A stretch of DNA of 64,000 nt from Linyphia triangularis (taxonomy: Eukaryota > Arthropoda > Arachnida > Araneae > Linyphiidae), in the NCBI GenBank assembly GCA_963978545.1, contig OZ021721.1, forward strand, positions 97,265,918 to 97,329,917, given 5' to 3'. Numbering within the stretch: the first letter of the stretch is position 1; every line of letters starts with the position of its first letter. Below, in pieces: positions 1 through 11,669 of the stretch. The position numbers were made by a program, and so were the translations under genes. The notes under the pieces were generated by a model. The model was not told the DNA's origin. It saw only the letters and a list, made by a program, of their open reading frames with translations, and did not search any database.

Positions 1-659
1 AAATTCCTTTGTATTTTATTGGCAAATTTCTTTTGCATTACAGTTGTCATAAATATCTAGCATCAAAAAGTTCGTGCCGTTATGGGATGTTTTTAGTCGG
101 ATTTTGGTCAACTCAATAAATCTATTATATCTTTTTTTCCAGGATGTGTCCATTACAAGATTAAATGTAAGAAGTCCATCTAATGTGAAACATCTACGTA
201 TATCATTAGGTATGTTGGTGGGGCGCCGCGTTGTCCAATATTGGTACTCTTACGTTATATCCATGCTACTTCGCGATAATTTTTCTGTTGGCGAACAATT
301 TGGTAGATAACGCTATCGTTTCAATTTCTGCTAATTTTCCGCTCTGTGCAGATTTTGTTTTGTTTTAAAGCAAAAATTAAGAACTTGGTACAATATATTT
401 TTTTGATTATTTTTAAAACGGAGACTAGAGCTGACTGTACAAACCTGACATATTTTGCTGGGTATGTTTACCGGTGTTTTGTACGTATTAAAAAATATAT
501 ACAAAATTTTAAATGATCACATTTTTCTGGCTGGATTAATTTAAATTATGTATCAAACTTCATTTGATGAGAGTGAGTCAAAATATACATAGAATCTATC
601 ATAGCAACAGATTATTTAGACTCAATTTGACTTCATTACTTGCAGCCTCAATTGTAGAT

Positions 660-928
660 TCGCCGAAGATTATTGAAATTCACTGAAAACTTTCAAATCA
701 TTTCGACATTTGCTAATATGCCGCCAAAGAGAAGAACGAATCCAAAACAGCATCGACTAGAGAATGAACGGGCGCGCTATTACAAAATGAACCAAAATAT
801 ACATCTGTTATCGTATATTGGAAGCTGATCACCAACAACAATTAATCCGAAAAAATTCCAAGCCTTTGTAACCAGAACTAATAGATGTCCTTCAACTGGT
901 CCCCAGCAGTGCGGGGCTACACAGCTAG
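660..928 (+). mobile_element. Helitron 3' portion
   Basis: The segment ends in a GC-rich hairpin (GGTCCCCAGC / GCGGGGC) followed by ACACAGCTAG and a T at 929, the classical Helitron terminus (hairpin, then CTRR, host T). Positions about 680-720 match, in the same orientation, the interior of the complete Helitron at 7274-8568. A short reading frame begins at 718 (MPPKRRTNPKQHRLENERAR) and is basic, like the N-termini of Helitron proteins, but it soon hits a stop. I could not fix the 5' end. Non-autonomous or truncated. Confidence 0.7.
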
Positions 929-1437
929 TTATATTATATAATTTGCATTATTTTATTAGGTATGTATTATGTTTTATATTATGTATATATTGTAAAATGT
1001 TTGTTTCTGAATATGCGATACATATTGATGTTGGAATAAATTGGGCAATAACAAAAATGTGAATCAAATGAAATATACAGAAAACGACTATTTCTGCAAC
1101 AAAAAACTTTCTTTAAAAAAAAAAACTTACCTGTGACTATAGTATACCAATTCGGATACGAATTTGACACAGGATTCACAGCTAGTTATATAATTTGCAT
1201 TATTTTATTAGGTATGTATTATGTTTTATATTATGTATATTGTAAAATGTTTGTTTCTGAATATGTGATACATATTGATGTTGGAATAAGTTGGGCAATA
1301 ACAAAAATGTGAAACAAATTAAATGTACGGAAAACGACTATTTCTACAACAAAAAAACTTTCTTAAAAAAAAAGAAACTTACCTGTGACTATAGTATACC
1401 AATTCGGATATGAATTTGACGGGAACACAGGATTTAC
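923..1437. repeat. Tandem duplication (2 x ~255 bp)
   Basis: Positions about 923-1177 and 1178-1437 are near copies: both start with ACAGCTAGTTATAT and contain the same AT-rich stretch, a poly-A tract and the 3' end of the ENPP exon with its donor. The duplicated unit begins with the last bases of the Helitron terminus, so one junction lies exactly at that terminus. The left copy has lost two codons of the exon. Confidence 0.85.
1131..1177 (-). pseudogene. Duplicated partial ENPP exon end
   Basis: A 47-bp remnant of the 3' end of the ENPP exon, with the same donor (ACAG|GTAAG at 1131/1130). It reads NPVSNSYPNWYTIVTG and lacks the FP pair found in the intact exon (NPVFPSNSYPN), a 6-nt in-frame deletion. 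It has no upstream exon sequence and so no acceptor. It sits in the intron downstream of the true exon and its donor could compete with the real one. Probably silent. Confidence 0.7.
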
Positions 1438-1626
1438 GTATTCTGCTTTAACACCATTGTCGGCTATTCTTTTAAATCCAACAAACGATGAAGAGTCATT
1501 CAAATAATCCCACCTAACACCGTCAACGAGCACTAACAGTACTTTCTCAGTATCCGATGGAAAAGAAGGGAAAGCCACGGATATCAATATCCGGATGCTG
1601 AAGACAGCGACGATCGAGAGAAGCAT
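1383..1626 (-). CDS. ENPP6-like ectonucleotide pyrophosphatase/phosphodiesterase, first coding exon
   Basis: This exon encodes the N-terminus of an ENPP-family enzyme, zinc-dependent extracellular or membrane phosphodiesterases of the alkaline phosphatase superfamily. Residues 1-19 form a hydrophobic signal peptide. LVLVDGVRWDYL (about 31-42) is the conserved first metal site, with Asp35 as the expected zinc ligand. FPSNSYPNWYTIVTG (about 68-82) is the nucleophile motif. The nucleophile position is Ser72, as in ENPP6 (choline phosphodiesterase), rather than the Thr of ENPP1-3, so ENPP6-like is the best call. The exon starts at the ATG at 1626-1624 and ends after 244 nt (phase 1) at ACAG|GTAAG. 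Only about a fifth of a usual family member is present; the remaining exons lie outside the window. Family assignment is strong, the subfamily less so. Confidence 0.85.
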
Positions 1627-1848
1627 CTCTACGGATGCCTAAGGACTGAATGAGAACATAGGACTCCATCTTCCGCATCGGAGGACGCTTGGCGAGGGAC
1701 GGTCGTGAGAAGCCAGCCAAATGGCGACAAAATGATTGATGAATGAATGAATCAAGGGAAATAGTGAAGTGATCAGGTAGGATTGATCATTCGGAATCGT
1801 TTTGCCTGACTGGCTCAGAAAGGATAACTTGTAGAAGGAAGCTATTTG

Positions 1849-1855
1849 TTTTATA
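1849..1855 (-). promoter_or_regulatory. Possible TATA box of ENPP-like gene
   Basis: On the minus strand TATAAAA lies about 223 nt upstream of the ATG, inside TTTTATAAAACAAATAG. The sequence between it and the ATG is less AT-rich than the surroundings, as a 5' UTR would be. In AT-rich DNA such a motif can occur by chance, so this is tentative. Confidence 0.3.
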
Positions 1856-1869
1856 AAAGATAGCATAGT

Positions 1870-2689
1870 TAAACGTTATTTTGGTTGAGGAGTGCGAGTT
1901 GCTGAAGTAATTAACGAGTAGTTAATAATGTTTCCTGCTGTTTAAGGTAGTAGTCAGGTAACTCGGGTTGAAAAAAAAAATCGTGTTTCCCCCCCCCCCC
2001 CTACTTATTTTGAAAGTGAAATATATTGTAACATTTTTTGACCAAAATGCGAAATATTAATAAAGTTATAATGAATATTTGAGAGCATCTCGTTGTTATT
2101 GAGCATCTGTTTTTGAAACTTTAAACGCGTTTTTTCGGTCTGCCCGGGTAAAAAAAAATCTATCGGATAATAAATGTTAGACACTTGTCGAGTCCATTTC
2201 TGATTTCTGATAATAGCAGTGTTGTAAGCAATAACACACTGAACTGTTAGACTCATTATCTCTCGTTCAGATCACCGAATTACGTTGATATATATCTTAA
2301 AGTAAATTAAATACAATATTCCATGTTTTATATTGCAACATGATATTGTTTAAATTCAATTTTATTTTTCAAAAATCAGCGATTTTACGAGAAAGTGCAG
2401 ATTTTTTTTTTTTTTTTTTTTTAATTGTATGAGATTTCACAGAAAAATATTAGATTTTATACAATAATGTATAATTAATAGAATAAATATAATTAACTAC
2501 CATTGGAAGCCTATATTTTTAAATTGGAGAGTTCATGAACCCGAGAAAAGTTGCTTTTAAAAATCTACTTCCGCCATTTTTAAAAGCTATTCTCCCGAGA
2601 TGGCCACCATATTTTTTAAATCCTTTATATTAATAATTTCGATTTTGTGTATGTATGTTTGTGGGTATGTTTGTAGATGGTGGGCAAAT
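1870..2689. other. AT-rich spacer without recognised gene
   Basis: The stretch holds homopolymer runs (poly-C near 1990, poly-T near 2403) and otherwise unremarkable AT-rich DNA. The short open frames have no recognisable protein features. Confidence 0.5.
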
Positions 2690-3235
2690 CTACGGAGGCT
2701 TAATTTTCCCTTTGCCGTCATCCAATCGGGCTGAAACTTTGCAATTATATTCGATGTGGACGGCAACGAATTTTATCAAATTTTAGGGGCTGCCACTGTC
2801 ACTAAAAAGTCTCTTTTACGGAATACTAATAAACCAATTTGCCGTCATCTAGTCGCGCTGAAATACCATTTAACCAATCATTGAAGAAACTATTTTCTGT
2901 TGCCAAAATTGTTTTAATAAATAAATAATAGAATTGTTTTAATCAAAATAAATAAAAGATATTTTATGTGTGAGTGCATAAATTCGCATTCATTTTTAGT
3001 TAATAAACTTTGAAAAGTAGTTTACCTCATATTTTTCTGATAGAGATGGTGTTTGCATCTAATTTTAAATATTAAAAACAAGCACACGCTGACAACAGAA
3101 ACGGCACTTTGTTAATGAATATAAAAATTGGCAATGCATCTACAGGATTTATTTTAAAAACTTTATTTTTATAAGTTATATTATTAAATCCCTTATATTA
3201 ATTTTGATTTTGTGATCGTGTTTGTAGTGGTCACA
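2690..3235 (+). repeat. Dispersed repeat R1, copy 1
   Basis: This interspersed repeat contains a recognisable phrase (GGGCTGAAACTTTGCAATTA, GGCTGCCACTGTCACTAAAA). It recurs in inverted orientation at 6520-7272, and an internal segment recurs at about 47140-47335 inside a hAT MITE. No ORF and no clear termini. The flanking TTAATATAAAGGATTTAA-like phrases at the other copy suggest it belongs to a larger, possibly Helitron-related, non-autonomous element. Confidence 0.7.
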
Positions 3236-4120
3236 TTTTTAAAGGGCTGATTAACCCACTTATCATCAACCAATAGAGTTGAAAAATGGTAGATAGACTC
3301 GTTGTCAATGACTACACATTCTATCAAGTTTATGCAGCAAAACTAGCTAGTCAATGGCAAGGAATCGACGGTTTTCTTCGTAGTGGTCAAACTCAATGAA
3401 AACTCTAGTTGAGCTCAAATTTACTTTAAAAGTTTCAATTGCACAAAAAAGTTGCAAGTCATTTATAGGATTTATATTTAAAAAAAAATTTGTAGGTTAT
3501 TTTGCAGCTAATTGGGAGCAGCTAAATGGGAACCAATTTTTGGTGTGAGGTGGGAATTTTTTTTTTAACAGTGTATGTAGAAGCAGCAAACGGGATATTT
3601 CTCTAGGATTTAGTATTTTTAATTTAAAGGGTGTAGTGTCCAGGAAAGTGCGTATTTTATTTCAACTAATAAATGTAATGTAATATGCTTTATTTAACAA
3701 AATAATGTTATCATAATTTTAATGAATCATTGTAGATAAGATATTGAAGAAATATTTAATGTATGCCACTGAAGTAACTAAAAAGATGTAAGAAGTGTTT
3801 GATAAATTTTGATGTGCAAGAAATTAAAGTACTATAATGAAATTTTTTAGTCAAAATGAAGGATCACTAGATATGAATATAACTGGAGTCATCCTTCATT
3901 TTTCAACCTCCGTAAGAACAACAATCCTGAATTTAAGGAGCAAAGAAATTTTTTCTTCTTTTCTTAAATCCACAACTCTTTCGAAAGTATCTGAGTTGAC
4001 TTTTAAGGAGGAACCAGACTACTAAACATTTATTCAGACACTTTGTAAGATCGTTAATGTATCATAAACTATGAAAATTGTCCATCAAAATGACTAATTA
4101 CAAGCTATGACTCAATTTTA
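3236..4120. other. Non-coding spacer
   Basis: AT-rich. A short phrase near 3510-3545 (GCAGCTAAATGGGAACCAAT) is shared with the foldback region near 15605-15750, so it is another dispersed repeat fragment. No gene is visible. Confidence 0.5.
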
Positions 4121-4121
4121 A

Positions 4122-5380
4122 GAAGTTTAACGAGTTTTTTTTTTTTTTTTATTGGATCTGACTCATTTTAAAAGCAAGCTTCTTATACAACTTTCGTGAG
4201 AAAATGACTACTGGAGTAGTAACAAAACTTTCCATTGATTGGATGAATTAACTAGTTTTTATCAGCACATTTCAATTCGTATTCTTCATAAGGATCTGAG
4301 AGGTGCCATTTAAATTCTAACCGTACACTTTATGGATGCACACTGACTCTATCACAAAACCTGCTATCCTATACCAATAACTACTGGAGTTTTATCATAA
4401 CTTTCCGTTGGTCGGAGAAATTGACTAGTAGTTACCATCATATTTCAGTGCATATTCTTCAACCGGATCTGAGAAGGGTCATTTGAACTTTAACCGTGCA
4501 CTAACGTTTAACGAGTTTTTTTTTTATTGGATCTGACTCATTTTAAAAGCAAGCTTCTTATACAACTTTCTTGAGAAAATGACTACTGGAGTATTATCAA
4601 AACTTTCCATTGATTGGATGAATTAACTAGTTTTTATCAGCACATTTCAATTCGTATTCTTCATCCGGATCTGAGAGGTGCCATTTAAATTCTAACCGTA
4701 CACTTTATGGATGCACACTGACTCTATCACAAAACCTGCTATCCTATACCAATAGCTGTAGAAATGTTATCATACTTTCCGTTGGTTGGAGGACTTGTCT
4801 AATTATTACCAACACATTTCACTGCTTATTCTTCACAGCAAGCTTCTTATACAACTTTCTTGAGAAAATGACTACTGGAGTTTTATCATAACTTTCCTTT
4901 GGTCGGAGAAATTGACTAGTTGTTACCAGCATATTTCAGTGCATATTCGTCAACCGGATCTGAGAAGGGTCATTTGAACTTTAACCGTGCACTAAGTGAA
5001 TGTACCCTGACTCGATCACAAAGCCTACAATCCTATACCAATAGCTATAGAAATGTCATCATACTTTCCGTTGGTTGGAGGAATTGACTAATTATTACCA
5101 GCACATTTCACTGCATATTCTTCATCCAGATCTGATAAAGGTCATTTGAAGCTAACCCTGAACTTTATGGATACACCCAGGCTCGCTCACAAAATCTCCA
5201 ATCCTCTACCAATAACTACTGGAGTTTTATCATAATTTTCCGTTGGTCTGGTGAATTGACTAGTTGTTACCAGTACATTTCAGTATATATTCTTCATCCG
5301 GGTTTGAGAATGGTCATTTGAACTCTAACCGTGCACTTTATGGATGTACCCTGACTCGATCACGAAACCTCCCATCCTTG
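4122..5380. repeat. Tandem array, ~190-bp monomers
   Basis: Degenerate repeats containing TACTGGAGTTTTATCATAAC, ATTCTTCAACCGGATCTGAG and CCCTGACTCGATCACAAA-type phrases. Two successive monomers form a larger unit repeated at a spacing of about 380 bp (for example the poly-T plus ATTGGATCTGACTCATTTTA start at about 4130 and about 4510). Copies differ by many substitutions, so the array is old. No coding potential. Confidence 0.8.
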
Positions 5381-5707
5381 TTTACAGTAATGATGCTGAT
5401 ATACGATGCGAAAGAAGAAATAGTCACATTATATACATAACATGTGAGTCATTATCTTGAAGTAAGCTTGAGACGCGCGACTAGCCTGCAGGCTGTGGGT
5501 TAATCCTGTTTGAATGAAAGTGGATTCAGAACAGAGAATACGCAATGCGGATCAAGATGAGACTATCAGTTGGCAAGTATGGTTTTTGAACAATCGTTTC
5601 TAAACCAACTGTATTTAGATTAGGAATGTCCGGATGTGTGTTAACAGTTTAACAATATACGGATTTGTAAGTTTCGTATAATCAAAAAAATATTGTTTTT
5701 TTTTGGG

Positions 5708-6504
5708 GGTCTAATATAAACTCTCGTTCAGAAAATGTAAATACATGTTGTTACAGTGAATCGTTGCTACATTGCCCTAGTATTCCATGCGCCATAAATA
5801 ACCATATACCAAATTGAATGACCTCATTTAAAAAGGTGTAGAATGAAAACTTCCGCTTAAAAGATATAGTTCTGAGCAAATCACAACTTATTCACGTCCA
5901 ATCATCTTTTTATTGATTCTGATTAAAATAATTTCGATAAAAAGAGTTTCAACAATGATCGGTTTTACCAAATGGTCTAATATAAACTCTCGTTCAGAAA
6001 ATGTAAATATGTGTTGTTACAGTGAATCGTTGCTACATTGCCCTAGTATTCCATGCGCCATAAATAACTATATACCAAATTGAATGACCTCATTTAAAAA
6101 GGTGTAGGATGAAAACTTCCGCTTAAAAGATATAGTTCTGAGCAAATCACAACTTATTCACGTCCAATCATCTTTTAATTGATTCTGATTAAAATAATTT
6201 CGATAAAAAGAAAGAGTTTCAACAATGATCGGTTTTACCAAATGGTCTAATATAAACTCTCGTTCAGAAAATGTAAATATATGTTGTTACAGTGAATCGT
6301 TGCTACATTGCCCTAGTATTCCATGCGCCATAAATAACTATATACCAAATTGAATGACCTCATTTAAAAAGGTGTAGGGTGAAAACTTCCGCTTAAAAGA
6401 TATAGTTCTGAGCAAATCACAACTTATTCACGTCCAATCATCTTTTTATTGATTCTGATTAAAATAATTTCGACAAAAAGAAAGAGTTTCAACAATGATC
6501 GGTT
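5708..6504. repeat. Tandem triplication, ~266-270 bp unit
   Basis: Three near-identical units start at 5708, 5974 and 6244 with GGTCTAATATAAACTCTCG. Each contains GTGAATCGTTGCTACATTGC and ends AACAATGATCGGTT. They differ by a few substitutions and a 4-bp indel (AAAG), so the expansion is recent. A diverged single relative lies at 61326-61396. Confidence 0.9.
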
Positions 6505-6519
6505 ACATGGTATTAACTA

Positions 6520-7272
6520 GTATTTCAAAACGATTATAGAAACGTCTGTAAAAGCAACCTTTCAGTGACAGTGAAAGCCCCCAAAACTTGATTGATTGCA
6601 CTGTCATCGACTTCGAATCTATCTGCCAAGTTTCAATTCAATCAAATGACGGAAAGTGGGTTAATTAGACCTCCACATATTTGCCCGGGAGCCACACACA
6701 AACCAAATTGAAGTTAATATAAAGGATTTAATAATATAACCCTTACATTTTTTTGTTTATATAAATCCTGTACATGCTTTGTAAATTTTTATATTCATTA
6801 ACAAAGCGAAGTTTCTGTTTCCAGCGTGTGCTTGGTGTTGGTATCTAATTTTGAATATTAAAAACATCTCAATCAGCAAAATATGCGATAAACTACTTTT
6901 CAAAATTTCTTCATTAAAATGAATGTGATTTTATACACTTACATACAAATATCTTTTATTTATTCTGATTAAAACAATTTTATTATTCATTTATTAAAAC
7001 AATTTTGGCTACAGAAAAGAATTTCTTCAACGTTCGGTTCAATGCTATTTCAGAGCGATTGGATAACGCCAAGTTGATTTATTAATACTCCATAAAAGGG
7101 ACCTTTTAGTGACAGTGCCAGCCACCAAAACTTTATAGAATGCATTATCATCTACATCGAATCTACATTCCAAGTTTCAGCCCGATTGGATAACGACAAG
7201 GAGGTTAATTAAGCCTCCGCAGATTTGCCCGCCAACGACAACACACACACAAAATTGAAGTTAATATAAAGG
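6520..7272 (-). repeat. Dispersed repeat R1, copy 2 (inverted)
   Basis: The reverse complement of this stretch aligns with 2690-3235, and part of the motif block appears twice here (about 6530-6730 and 7030-7270). It contains GTGGGTTAATTAGACCTCC-like and CAAGTTTCAGCCCGATTGGA phrases. Its right end, TTAATATAAAGGA, was the target of the Helitron that follows; the same phrase resumes after 8568. Confidence 0.7.
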
Positions 7273-7273
7273 A

Positions 7274-8568
7274 CTAGCAGTGTGGCCCCGCGCAGCTGGG
7301 GACCCGTTCAAAGGCATATAAGTTTACATTTAAGAAAAAGTGGAACAGATGTAGCACAGGGCATTTAGCAATTTTTTTCATTCAACGATCAGAAAAATCG
7401 CAAAAACCAAAAACACGGTAACTAAAAGAAAATTAAAACATAAATAATAATAAAATTAATTTAAAATATAAATTTTAAGGGTTCTCTTAATATTTATTAA
7501 GATACTCTTAATATTACAATCTTGCGTTAGGCAGTTACCAGTTGGCGCCAAACTTAAATGTTTAAATCTCGCGTAATGTATCGCCAATTCTAAATATAGA
7601 AATTATAAATTATTTTAAAGTTGTTACTTTGGATTACTTAGATCTTCAATTTGGTGATTATTATCTGGTAACCGGCTAACAGATTAGTACCAACTTAAGT
7701 TAAAATATCAATAATAATAAAAACTGAAAATAAAAATCATGGCTAGAAACCGCATTTATCTGTGAAAAGCACCAAATAAAATCGCGCCAAAGAAATGTTT
7801 TATACAACATCTGAACCAAAAAAGTTTTGTATTCTTCACATTTTTTTTAGAACACAGAAAAAAAAGAAGTTACCAACTTCATAATCACGATCAAAATAAA
7901 CAACAAAGAAATAAAATTGCAAATGAAATACTACGCTTCTGGTGTAAATTGTAAAATAGTCTAGTATAAATAGTAAAACACGTATAATACAAAAAATGTA
8001 TTGAAATCTATATTAAATAATATGGAACTTGGATACACTCTACAAAAACACTATACTAAAAATAAAAGCAATCAAAAGAAGGATTTTTGATATTCTGGAT
8101 AAAGGAAACGAATAAATATTTACTTGGAAATAAAAAGTAATATTAGCAAATATCGAAATGATTTGATAGTTTTCGGTGGATTTCAATAGTACGTACAATT
8201 ACGTTTTCAAAGGGCGCATACGCAAAGCGTCGTTTCACACTAAATATATGGAAAATTTTAATAATATTCCAACCACTTGAACGACAGACTATTGTAATAC
8301 ATAAAAATAATCAAAAAAATAAGTGGGACACATTAAAATAACTTTTGGTTTTATTCTGATGCAATAAAAAATATCGTTGCCATACCGAGAATTTTTTTTT
8401 CGTGTCAACAAATTCTAATGAAAACAATATTTATACGAATTTCAAAGCTGTTCTCTACAATTTCTATGTACTAAAGCTTCTATGTACCAAATTTCGTACC
8501 TCTAGGTACAAAATTGTGGATTTGTATAAGATTCAGACGTACAGACAACTCACTTTTATATATATAGA
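7274..8568 (-). mobile_element. Complete non-autonomous Helitron
   Basis: Read on the minus strand, the element starts TCTATATATATAAAAGTGAG (8568 downwards) and ends with the hairpin GGTCCCCAGC..GCGGGGC followed by ACACTGCTAG at 7274. The host bases are A on the 5' side and T on the 3' side, the expected A/T insertion with no target duplication. Length is 1295 bp with no long ORF. It interrupts a TTAATATAAAGGATTTAA-like phrase, which confirms the boundaries. Part of its interior matches the Helitron fragment at 660-928. Confidence 0.85.
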
Positions 8569-8655
8569 TTTTAGTTAATATAAAGGATTTAAGTTAATAT
8601 AAAGAATTTAAGTTAATACAAGGCATTTCATTATTGTTCAATATTATCCCATGGT

Positions 8656-9202
8656 CAAGGCCTGATGATGACAAGTTGGGGCCCAAGGCCCGGACACTTT
8701 TAGGGGCCCCTTCATCAAATGCGAGATTTATTGGAAATGAGCTTGACTCGTTATCAAATGAATTAACATTAAATATAGAAAAAGATAAACTAATTTATAA
8801 ATCAAAACAGGTAAGACTTTGTAATGTAGCATTACATTTCACGATCACAATGTGCAGTAATATCCTTAACAACAATATCTGCATCATTATTCACAACTTC
8901 AAAGCTGACACTTGCTGATCTCGTAATTAATTTGTCAAGACTTCCTTTCAATATTTCTTCGAGAAATATTGTTTTTTTTACTCTTTTAAATGATGGTTTG
9001 ATGCATTTGAATAAATACACTCTGGGATACTAAGGACAGGTTCAAGATCAATTCAAAATTATTTTTATGTAAAAATTCTTTTATACAGATTGTAAAAGAT
9101 ATTCACAAAAAGAAAGAGAAGTTATAGGTTTACAGCCAAGTTCGGGGCCCCCTAAAATCATGGGCCCAAGGCCTTGTGGGCCTAGGCGATGATCAGGGCC
9201 TG
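8656..9202. mobile_element. hAT MITE family M1, copy 1
   Basis: The element is flanked by perfect 8-bp target duplications CCCATGGT (8648-8655 and 9203-9210), diagnostic of hAT. Its imperfect terminal inverted repeats start CAAGGCCTGATGATGAC and end GATGATCAGGGCCTG, and both subterminal regions are rich in GGGCCC. It is 547 bp, non-autonomous and without transposase. Other copies are at 24363-24914 (inverted) and 54105-54766. The two open frames inside it are not convincing genes. Confidence 0.9.
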
Positions 9203-9210
9203 CCCATGGT

Positions 9211-9757
9211 ATCATATCAGCTAACCTGGATAGTAGAGAGTGAAATTCGGTGTGTATTTTATCCACACCCTCGAATCGGCACGGCATGAGGCTATCCCAA
9301 ATAGGTCGACAGCCGTTGTCTTCAGTGGTCCGAGACGTAGGTGGATAATTGAGTTGAGAAGGAAACAGTTTTCATTTCATACTAGTTAGACTGTTTAAAA
9401 ACAACTTTTCCTGATAGAAGTTGCAATCGAAATGAAGAGGAACTACTCATTTCCTCCAGTGGTGGAAATGTTCCATCAAACTGATAGATGTGTTTGTCTT
9501 AAAAACTTCGAAACATTGTATTTATTGTAAGATCTTAGTCGATTATGTATAACAAAGCGTTCCAATTACGCGTATCATTTCACACGGTCGTAAGAAAACT
9601 TCTTGAAAGTAGGCAATTGGGGTGGGACTGCCAAAGACAGATGTTTTCTGGTAGCGTCTAACTGTAACGATCGTTTAATTGGTATTTTTATATATAGATC
9701 ATGGGAAAATCCCACCGTTTGTTATTTTTTAGTATTAAAGTCACATAAGATATAAAC
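9211..9757. other. Spacer without recognised feature
   Basis: No ORF, repeat or RNA gene is evident. Confidence 0.4.
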
Positions 9758-10200
9758 AGGCGCATGACCACCATTAAAGTTTAACAGAAAATGACTTCAA
9801 AGTTTAGAATTTCCCGTACATCGACATTCTGGAACAGTATCGATTTTCCCCACTGATTTGCAACTACAACTTCTGAATAGCTCATGCTTGGTTATTTACT
9901 TTAGGCGCACATGACCACCATTAAAGTTTTACAGAAAATGACCTCAAAGTTTTGCATTTTCCATGCATCGACATACTGGTACAATATCGATTTTTTTCAA
10001 TAATTTCTAACTACAACTTCTGGATAGTGCCTGCTTGGTTATTGACTTTAAGCGCGCATGACCACCATTAAAGTTTTACAGAAAATGACTTCAAAGTTTT
10101 GCGTTTCCCATACATCGACATACTGGGATAATATCGATTTTTCCAATGATTTCTAACTACAACTTCTGGATAGTGTATGCTTGGTTATTGACTTTAAGTG
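9758..10200. repeat. Tandem repeat, 3 x ~146 bp
   Basis: Three units start with GCGCATGACCACCATTAAAG at about 9760, 9905 and 10053 and include CTACAACTTCTGGATAGTG. Moderately diverged. Non-coding. Confidence 0.85.
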
Positions 10201-10312
10201 CCTGACCGGTGAAGGGAGGAGGAGGGAGGGTCCGAACCACTCCTATGATCCATAACATCCCGATGTGTTTATGAAAAAGAAACAGATAGTACTTGTAAAT
10301 AATTTCAAAATG

Positions 10313-10496
10313 GCCGACCAAACGGTATAGTGGTTAGCATGCTGGCTTCTAGACCGCGAGGTTGTGGGTTCGAGTCCCGTGTTTGGCATGGGTGTTTGTA
10401 AATGTATGTTGGTTTGTTAAATGACGAAATGTTTCGGCGCATTATAGCCCTCGTGATGCTGACGGCGCCAGATAATCTGAATACAACCAACCAACC
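10313..10496 (+). mobile_element. tRNA-derived SINE (family S1), copy 1
   Basis: A 184-bp SINE flanked by the 15-bp target duplication AATAATTTCAAAATG (10298-10312 and 10497-10511). The 5' head is tRNA-like, with an A box (TAGTGGTTAGC) and a B box (GGTTCGAGTCC). A tRNA-unrelated 3' region contains TTTCGGCGCATTATAGCCCT and GGCGCCAGATAATCTGAA, and it ends in a CCAA-repeat tail. The direct repeats indicate LINE-mediated insertion. Five other full-length members lie in the window. Confidence 0.95.
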
Positions 10497-10569
10497 AATA
10501 ATTTCAAAATGATTTTATACTAGTGTTATATAGCTCGTGTATTTCAAGTATTATAAAAATATAATAAAA

Positions 10570-10740
10570 TCAACCCGATATAGCTATCTATCCCTTCAAC
10601 TAAAAATATTTTTCCTGCTTTTATTGAATTTAAACAAACAAGAACAATTTCAAATTAACCTATAATCTGTATAATATGGATTATAAGGAATGTCGATAAT
10701 ATGTAGTCCCTAATTGGAGTGTTTTGTACAGTACGCAAAA
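10570..10740. repeat. Dispersed repeat R2, copy 1
   Basis: This stretch, with GAATTTAAACAAACAAGAAC, CAAATTAACCTATAATCTG and ATATGTAGTCCCTAATTG, is repeated in the same orientation at 11535-11665. No ORF, and the termini are undefined. Confidence 0.6.
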
Positions 10741-11399
10741 AAAAAAATCAGAACGATGGCTATATCTTGTGCTCTAATTGTTGAAATAACAAACAAAAGG
10801 TACCGTTGTAAATCGTGGAAGGTTTTTAATAATTGCATATAGTTTTTTTTTTCGTCATGAGGAGTCATCTACTTATTAAAACAGAGCCAAACTTTAAAAA
10901 GTTCAATAGCAACCTCTTAATAGTATCCCATACTTGGATTCAGCATCCAAAAAAATGTTGAAATACAAAAATTCGTAATTTTCAAATGAATGGTTTGTAA
11001 TTTAACTGATAAAAAGAAAATGATAAATTAATGTTAAATAAAAAAGTTGGTTTTTTGACCATAAATACTTAAATAATTAACATATTTCAGTAATTTTTGT
11101 TTCAAAAGATAGTTTGTAAATGGTCAAACATAAATAGCAATCAACTTTTGCATTAATTTTTTTTAAATAATTAATTATTAATTAATAAAACAATTAAAAA
11201 AAATTTGAATAGAAACATTTTTTTTTTTTTTTTGCTTTCATTAGATTTACCATGGTCTAAAACCCCCCACCCACAATTTTTTTCTTTCCATTTTGACCTG
11301 TAGTTCTCGATTTTTTAGCTAAAATGTAAAAAACTCTCACTTTAAGGGACCATATAGTAGATGACATTTGAAAACAATCAAAGATTAATTCAAGGTAAA

Positions 11400-11665
11400 C
11401 TAGAGGTGTGGAAAATCACACAACCTTCAATTACACTATAATATTGGTCATTGCATTAAAATTTGGTATGGTATTATTTACCGGTTTTGGCAACAGTTTT
11501 TACATAGTTTTTTTTTTTATTTCTAACACCTATAAAACTATTAATCTTTCTATAATTGAATTTAAACAAAACAAATTTCAAATTAATCTATAATGTAGAT
11601 AATATGTATAATACGGGATTTAGATAAAATGTAGTCCCATGTTGAGGAGTACTGTTTAGTTAAGG
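11400..11665. repeat. Dispersed repeat R2/R3 block
   Basis: The right part (11535-11665) repeats 10570-10740. The left part (from about 11400, GAGGTGTGGAAAATCACACA then TTCAATTACACTATAATATT) recurs at 34740-34810 and, inverted, at about 19060-19110. It is an interspersed element of unknown class. Confidence 0.55.
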
Positions 11666-11669
11666 AATT

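Larger units (their letters stand above)
1..1382 (-). other. Intron 1 (partial) of ENPP-like gene
   Basis: This is the sequence downstream of the ENPP-like exon on the minus strand. The intron starts with GTAAG at 1382 and runs off the window start, so no second exon is seen here. It holds a Helitron end (to 928) and a tandem duplication carrying a second partial copy of the exon end. The remainder is AT-rich and I see no coding signal in it. Confidence 0.6.

Noticed and set aside
10313..10390. tRNA gene
   Set aside because: The A and B boxes belong to the head of a SINE, with SINE body, tail and target duplications; the same holds for the other five copies.
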